From Acidimicrobiia bacterium (GTDB lineage: Bacteria > Actinomycetota > Acidimicrobiia > Spongiisociales > UBA5794): a stretch of 57,290 nt of DNA. The translations under genes and the position numbers were made by a program. Of the stretch, positions 53,025 through 57,290 are shown in pieces. The stretch covers positions 1-57,290 of the forward strand of contig JASJBC010000005.1 in the NCBI GenBank assembly GCA_030066715.1. Reading direction: 5' to 3'. Position 1 is the first letter of the stretch. The number at the start of each line of letters is the position of its first letter. The notes beneath the pieces are model-generated. The model saw only the letters and a list, made by a program, of their open reading frames with translations, was not told the DNA's origin and ran no database searches.

Positions 53025-54133
53025 TGCTGCGCCAGGAACTCGCCAGGCTCGCCCGGGGACTCATCGCCGATCCCATCGCCGGCGCTCCGGAGGTGGAGAT
53101 CACCGTGGTCCCGAAGTCGTACGAGGATGCCGCCGCAGTGCTCGAGTTCGCCGCGACGAACGGGCTGCGGGTGATGTTCTGGGCAGGTGGCAACCACCAG
53201 GACATCGGCAATCAGGTCGATCCCGACATCGTGATGAGCACTGCCGGGCTCAACAGGATCGTCGCCTGGCAGGTGGAGGACATGACCGTGGTCGTCCAGC
53301 CCGGGGTGACGGTTGCGGAACTCGAAGCCAGCCTCCAGCAGAAGAACCAGACTGCGGTTCTTCCGGAGGCGCCCGGGACCGAGACCGTCGGCGGTGTGGT
53401 CGCCGCCGGGCTGTCCGGCTGGCGGCGGCTGCGCTACGGGCCGACGCGAGATCGGATGCTGGAGGTCCGGCTCGTCACCGGAGACGGCCGGCTGGTGCGC
53501 GGGGGAGGCCGGTTGGTGAAGAACGTGACCGGCTACGACTTGCCCCGCCTCGTCACCGGCTCGCTGGGGTCGCTCGGATTGATCGCAGAGATGTGTCTCA
53601 AACTGTGGCCGCTTCCCGAGGCGCAGGCAACGGTGCGGGTCGACGATCCCGACCGAGCCCTGGCAACTGCCTATCGACCGCTGGCCCTGATTGCGACCCC
53701 ACACGGCACGCATGCCTACCTCGCTGGCACCCATGCAGAGGTCGAAGCACAGTGTGCGTCCCTCGGCGGTGAGGCTGGGGAAGGGCACCGGTGGCCGGAG
53801 CCGATGGTCGGGTCGCACGAGTTGGCGCTTCGTGTGCCTGCCGGGGACGTGACGGCGCAACTGCGTCTCCTTGCCGACCTCGGATGCGACTACCAGGCCG
53901 CCTATGGGGTGGGCGAGGTGAAGCTCGTTGCGGACGGTGTGACGTTGGACGACCTGGGTACGTTGCGTGACGCCGCCGAGAGCGCAGGGGGGTCGCTGAC
54001 GACAATCCGTGGCAAGTCAGATTTCGACCCGTGGGGCACGCCGCCGTCGTCGGTCGAGCTACAGAGGAGGGTCAAGGCGGCATTCGACCCGCGCCGCATA
54101 GCCAATCCCGGAATCCTGCCAGGAGGTGTGTGA
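53021..54133 (+). CDS. glcE: glycolate oxidase subunit E (FAD-binding)
   Basis: This 370-residue FAD-binding protein is homologous to the N-terminal part of GlcD and found with it. Motifs are VMFWAGGNHQDIG (in place of the usual GxGT), TVVVQPGVTVAELEASLQQ, TETVGGVVAAGLSGWRRLRYG, RGGGRLVKNVTGYDLPRLVTGSLGSLGLI in parts. The ATG at 53021 is inside the glcD stop overlap (ATGA) after GGGGAGGCGGC. It forms a complex with GlcD and GlcF. Confidence 0.92.
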   Translation: MMLRQELARLARGLIADPIAGAPEVEITVVPKSYEDAAAVLEFAATNGLRVMFWAGGNHQDIGNQVDPDIVMSTAGLNRIVAWQVEDMTVVVQPGVTVAELEASLQQKNQTAVLPEAPGTETVGGVVAAGLSGWRRLRYGPTRDRMLEVRLVTGDGRLVRGGGRLVKNVTGYDLPRLVTGSLGSLGLIAEMCLKLWPLPEAQATVRVDDPDRALATAYRPLALIATPHGTHAYLAGTHAEVEAQCASLGGEAGEGHRWPEPMVGSHELALRVPAGDVTAQLRLLADLGCDYQAAYGVGEVKLVADGVTLDDLGTLRDAAESAGGSLTTIRGKSDFDPWGTPPSSVELQRRVKAAFDPRRIANPGILPGGV

Positions 54134-55326
54134 TGGGGCCGACACAGGCACAACTCGATACCTGTGTGACGTGTGGGTTGTGTCTGCCGCACTGTCCTAC
54201 CTTCCGGTTGACCGGAGACGAGGTGGCCTCGCCGCGGGGTCGCATCGTGGCGATGGCTGCAATCGCCACTGGCGAGCTTCCCAGTGACGAGACCTATGCC
54301 GGCATGATGTCGTTCTGCCTGGGGTGCCGGGCCTGCGAGGCAGCCTGTCCGTCGCTGATCCCATTTGGTTTGATGATGGAGGGAGCTCGGGAGCAGCTGG
54401 CCGAGGATCAACCATCGTTCACTGGGAGGTTGCGCCGGCTGTTGGTCGGTCGTCTGCTCAATGTGAAGTGGCTGCTCGCCCTTGCCACCAGCGGAATCGG
54501 CATCCTCCAGAAGCTTCGCATCACCCGGTTCCTGCCGAGGAAGCTCCGCATTGCCCGAGGTCTGCGCCCGCTGCGAGTCTTCCCGCACACTGTGGTCGGT
54601 GTCCACGACAACACCCCGGCGGAGCCGGCGGGCTCAGTCGCCCTGCTTGCCGGGTGCATCATGGACGAGTGGTTTCCGGCGGTCCACGATGCGACGCGCG
54701 GGGTGCTGCAAATGGCGGGCTTCCAGGTGCACAGCCCGGAGCGGCAGCAGTGTTGTGGCGCCCTGGCAGCACATGAGGGAGCAGGAGATGCGGCCCGGCG
54801 GATGGCGAAGCAGAACACGGCAGCCTTTGCGGGATACGACTACATCATCAGCGATGCGGCCGGCTGCTCCGCCCACCTGAAGGAGTACGCCGAGTGGGCA
54901 GAAGGCGGGGAATCCGTTGCCGGCCGGACCAAAGACGTCACTGAGTTCGTCGCTGAGTTGATCGCAGACGGGCGACTTCCCCGCGCAGAGAAGCCGAACG
55001 GTGCCGTAGCCATCCAGGATCCGTGTCATCTTCGTCATGCGCAACGGATCACATCTGCCCCGCGGGAGATCGTGCGTGCTGCGGGCTACACGCCGGTCGA
55101 GATCGACCCCGACGGGCTGTGCTGCGGTGCCGCCGGGCTGTACATGGTGTACGAGCACGAGACCGCCGAGCAGCTCGGCGAGCAGAAAGTCGAGCAGATC
55201 GCAGCGACGGGGCTCGACACGGTGGTAACCGCAAACCCCGGCTGCGAGATCCAGCTGCGGGGCCACCTCGGCAACGGCTATCGGGTGCTACATCCGATCG
55301 AGCTCTACTGGGAGAGCCTCAGCTAG
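54133..55326 (+). CDS. glcF: glycolate oxidase iron-sulfur subunit F
   Basis: This 397-residue iron-sulfur protein has two 4Fe-4S clusters, bound by CVTCGLCLPHCP near residue 11 and CLGCRACEAACP near 62. It also carries two CCG-type domains (QQCCGALAAHEGAG, GLCCGAAGLYM) near 205 and 340, usual for the GlcF/LldE/HdrD class. It passes electrons from the FAD subunits to the quinone pool. It overlaps glcE by one base (TGATG) and shares CTAG with the convergent acetyltransferase gene. Confidence 0.93.
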   Translation: MGPTQAQLDTCVTCGLCLPHCPTFRLTGDEVASPRGRIVAMAAIATGELPSDETYAGMMSFCLGCRACEAACPSLIPFGLMMEGAREQLAEDQPSFTGRLRRLLVGRLLNVKWLLALATSGIGILQKLRITRFLPRKLRIARGLRPLRVFPHTVVGVHDNTPAEPAGSVALLAGCIMDEWFPAVHDATRGVLQMAGFQVHSPERQQCCGALAAHEGAGDAARRMAKQNTAAFAGYDYIISDAAGCSAHLKEYAEWAEGGESVAGRTKDVTEFVAELIADGRLPRAEKPNGAVAIQDPCHLRHAQRITSAPREIVRAAGYTPVEIDPDGLCCGAAGLYMVYEHETAEQLGEQKVEQIAATGLDTVVTANPGCEIQLRGHLGNGYRVLHPIELYWESLS

Positions 55327-56192
55327 AGGGCCAACTCGTAGATGTACATCGGGTGGATCTCGCACCCGGACCGCTCCATGGCTGCCACGAGCCAATCCAC
55401 AGCGGGCACGGTGATCCGCAGGTAGTCGGCATGGGTCTCGACGGCGAGATCGACTATCGACCGCACCATATCGTCGCTGTCATCGGGGCCGCACTCGAGC
55501 CAATCGGCGTACAGGGTGCCCTCGTCACGTCTCGTGACAACCCAACCGGCTCGTGAGCTCCACAATCGGCCCGCTTTGCCGGCGGCGATGAGATGGTGGT
55601 CCGTGAGCTGCCACCACCGCCAGCCATCTACGTGCAGCCCGCGAGCGGGGGCGACGAGCGGGCCGGAACGCCACGACACCCAGGCGGGTACGGCCTCCGA
55701 GGAATGAGCGACCTCCAGCCTTCTCTTGGCCTTGGCGCGCTGCCCGCCGTTGCCCGTTGTGGCCGGCTCGGAGTCTGCGATGGGCCGGGCTCCGACCACC
55801 CAGTCGCTGGAGCGCCGAAACCCGCTCTTCTCCACCTGACCCTGGGCAGCTTCGTTCCAACCCTCGGTGAGCAGCCGGGCGACCTTGGCGCCGCGCCCGG
55901 TCGCCCAGTCGATGAGAGCCCCGCCGATGGCGGAGGCGACTCCCCGGCGACGCCACGGTTCGCTGACACGGGCGCCCTGCAACCACATCTCGGACGCCGA
56001 CAGCATCTGACCCCGCCCGAGCCCGACGGCGATGTCATTGTTGTCGACGGCCACCATGACACAACCGTCGTCCGCATCGAGCCAATGCGGCAGCACATCC
56101 GAGATGTAGTCGCCCCATTCAAAGGTGTCGGTCGTGAACTCGGCGATGGCAGCGGCGTCCTCAGGCCGAGCGGGACGAATGGTCAGGTCCAT
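55323..56192 (-). CDS. GNAT family N-acetyltransferase, two-domain
   Basis: This 289-residue protein has an N-terminal GNAT domain (LTIRPARPEDAAAIAEFTTDTF, VSEPWRRRGVASAIGGALIDWA, with RRGVAS as the acetyl-CoA loop). A C-terminal extension (about 150-289) has many Trp and Arg, ending PMYIYELAL. The second half may be a degenerate second GNAT domain. The start at 56192 lies 6 nt behind TAACCT on the minus strand. Substrate unknown. Confidence 0.8.
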   Translation of the reverse strand: MDLTIRPARPEDAAAIAEFTTDTFEWGDYISDVLPHWLDADDGCVMVAVDNNDIAVGLGRGQMLSASEMWLQGARVSEPWRRRGVASAIGGALIDWATGRGAKVARLLTEGWNEAAQGQVEKSGFRRSSDWVVGARPIADSEPATTGNGGQRAKAKRRLEVAHSSEAVPAWVSWRSGPLVAPARGLHVDGWRWWQLTDHHLIAAGKAGRLWSSRAGWVVTRRDEGTLYADWLECGPDDSDDMVRSIVDLAVETHADYLRITVPAVDWLVAAMERSGCEIHPMYIYELAL

Positions 56193-56198
56193 AGGGCG

Positions 56199-56204
56199 AG
56201 GTTA
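56199..56204 (-). promoter_or_regulatory. -10 box (TAACCT) of leaderless acetyltransferase gene
   Basis: On the minus strand TAACCT is 6 nt before the ATG at 56192. It is 57 bases from the divergent TAGGCT box of the neighbouring glycosyltransferase. Confidence 0.5.
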
Positions 56205-56260
56205 GGCCCGTTGTCGCCCGTGACGGTGGTCGAGCTGCGGAGCCGGGAACAGTCGACCGC

Positions 56261-56266
56261 TAGGCT
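56261..56266 (+). promoter_or_regulatory. -10 box (TAGGCT) of glycosyltransferase gene
   Basis: TAGGCT lies 8 nt before the ATG at 56275, with no ribosome site in between; consistent with leaderless transcription. Confidence 0.45.
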
Positions 56267-56274
56267 GCGCGGCG

Positions 56275-57033
56275 ATGACGCCGAAGATCAGCATCGTTAC
56301 GGCCGCGTACAACGCCGAGCGGTACATCGCCGACACGATCGACAGCGTCACCTCGCAGTCCTATCGCAACTACGAGTACATCGTTGTTGACGGAGCTTCG
56401 AGTGATGCGACGATGGACATCGTTCGCGAGCGTGCCGATGGGATAGACCACATCGTCTCCGAGCCGGACGACGGCATCAGCGACGCCATGAACAAAGGCC
56501 TCGAGCTGGTCACGGGAGAGTACGTGCTCTTCCTGCATGCCGACGACTACCTCGTGGGGCCAAGTGCATTGGAGGATGCAGCACCGCTGCTCGCAGAACC
56601 CATAGAGGCGTTCCGACTCTTCCATGAGCAGGAGGATGGCGAACTCGTGGCCCCGCGAATGCCACGGGAGGGTTGGCTGACCAACTTCAAGTGGGGCCTC
56701 TATCACCAGTCGGTGTTGTGCCGCACGAGCCTGTTGCGGGATCTGGGTGGCTTCGACACGTCGCTGCGAGTGTCCATGGACTACGACCTCTTCTTGCGTG
56801 CATACCGGCAGGGGGTACGGGCGGGGATTCACGATCTCCCGTTGTCTGTCATGCGCAGGACCGGTATCAGCTCGCAGCGGGACCGCGCCGCACTGCGCGA
56901 GCGCTTCCGCGAGGAGAAGCTGATTCACGAGCGTTACGCGGGCAATCTCGGCCGGCGCGCCATTTACACGGCGTACTGGATCGCGTATCCGATCTACCGG
57001 GGTTTCAACCCGTGGCGGGACTTCCGGGGCTGA
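56275..57033 (+). CDS. glycosyltransferase family 2
   Basis: This 252-residue GT2 enzyme has no membrane anchor. Motifs are PKISIVTAAYNAERYIADTI, SYRNYEYIVVDGASSDATMDI, ISEPDDG-type (IVSEPDDGISDAMNKGLEL), LFLHADDYL (DXD metal site), KWGLYHQSVLCRTSLL and FDTSLRVSMDYDLFLR. The family transfers sugars such as rhamnose, galactose or GlcNAc in surface polysaccharide synthesis. A GT4 gene lies convergently just downstream. Confidence 0.92.
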   Translation: MTPKISIVTAAYNAERYIADTIDSVTSQSYRNYEYIVVDGASSDATMDIVRERADGIDHIVSEPDDGISDAMNKGLELVTGEYVLFLHADDYLVGPSALEDAAPLLAEPIEAFRLFHEQEDGELVAPRMPREGWLTNFKWGLYHQSVLCRTSLLRDLGGFDTSLRVSMDYDLFLRAYRQGVRAGIHDLPLSVMRRTGISSQRDRAALRERFREEKLIHERYAGNLGRRAIYTAYWIAYPIYRGFNPWRDFRG

Positions 57034-57052
57034 ATGCCGGGCCTGCTTCCGG

Positions 57053-57290
57053 CTACGACCGCTCGGCTCCGGTGAGTCGGGCAAAGAGCGCCTCGTACGC
57101 GTCCGTCATCCCATCCATCGAGAACCGCGCCAGGACCGTATCGCGCGCAGCCGCACCGATCGCAACTCGACGGTCAGGGTTTTCGCGCAGATAGCGGACC
57201 GCTTCGGCAAACGCATCGACGTCATCGACGGGACAGAGCATGCCGTTGGTTCCGTGTTCGATGATCTCCACCAGGGGGCCTGTCCGGCTG
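57053..57290 (-). CDS. glycosyltransferase family 4, C-terminal part (cut by window edge)
   Basis: Only the last 78 residues are in the window; the gene continues beyond base 57290. The reading frame at the edge gives SRTGPLVEIIEHGTNGMLCP, then VDAFAEAVRYLRENPDRRVAIG, the conserved end of GT4 enzymes after the GG-P-(E/I)(I/V) nucleotide-sugar site. It converges with the GT2 gene 20 bases away, extending the glycan locus to the right. Confidence 0.8.
   Translation of the reverse strand, partial: SRTGPLVEIIEHGTNGMLCPVDDVDAFAEAVRYLRENPDRRVAIGAAARDTVLARFSMDGMTDAYEALFARLTGAERS

Overview
The window is GC-rich, densely coding DNA with strong G/C preference at third codon positions. It most likely comes from an actinobacterium, possibly an uncultured Acidimicrobiia-like lineage; the class is a guess. 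The markers are a histidine phosphatase / DUF3090 / SCO1664-family trio, an F420-type (DDN) nitroreductase, an AfsR/SARP-like regulator, many exported proteins with Thr-rich linkers, and many start codons only 6-10 nt downstream of a TANNNT -10 box (leaderless genes). There are no rRNA, tRNA, CRISPR or phage structural genes.

Layout. 0-3 kb: a DUF559 endonuclease-like gene beside repeated hairpin elements, two small membrane ORFs (one apparently frameshifted), and the phosphatase-DUF3090-SCO1664 operon. 3-6 kb: a cation/proton antiporter and an SDR oxidoreductase. 5.8-9.9 kb: a two-gene unit of unknown role, a 1005-residue membrane protein with Pro/Asp/Glu-rich and coiled-coil regions followed by a tandem SH3-like membrane protein. 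9.8-16.5 kb: a beta-hydroxyacid dehydrogenase, a CoA-binding protein, a Gfo/Idh/MocA oxidoreductase behind a large SARP/NB-ARC/TPR regulator, and an acetyltransferase. 16.7-21.3 kb: a DDN-family protein, a lipoprotein, a 7-helix membrane protein, and a coupled heme/iron ABC importer.

21.3-26.5 kb is a low-density region with decayed genes: an aminoglycoside-phosphotransferase-like fragment, a GH25 lysozyme with two frameshifts, and short orphan ORFs. Among these sit several Thr-rich exported proteins. 26.5-31.7 kb: a heterodimeric ABC exporter followed by a winged-helix/TPR regulator. 31.7-44 kb: mixed housekeeping genes, including a beta-propeller-like lipoprotein, MscS channel, two EamA transporters, a PAS-GAF histidine kinase, folB plus a folK-folE fusion, an acetyl-xylan-esterase-like hydrolase, a ribbon-helix-helix protein, moaA and an ABC-F ATPase. 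44-57 kb: a NifU-N protein, hyuAB, glycosyltransferases with a GT-C-like membrane protein, and the glcDEF glycolate oxidase operon.

The most striking global feature is at gene ends. Six of twelve convergent gene pairs overlap by exactly four bases, CTAG, so one palindrome supplies the TAG stop to both genes. Together with many leaderless starts this suggests an unusually compact style of gene organisation. The best candidates for an undescribed system are the 5.8-9.9 kb envelope pair and the heme importer operon with its 7-helix membrane partner.
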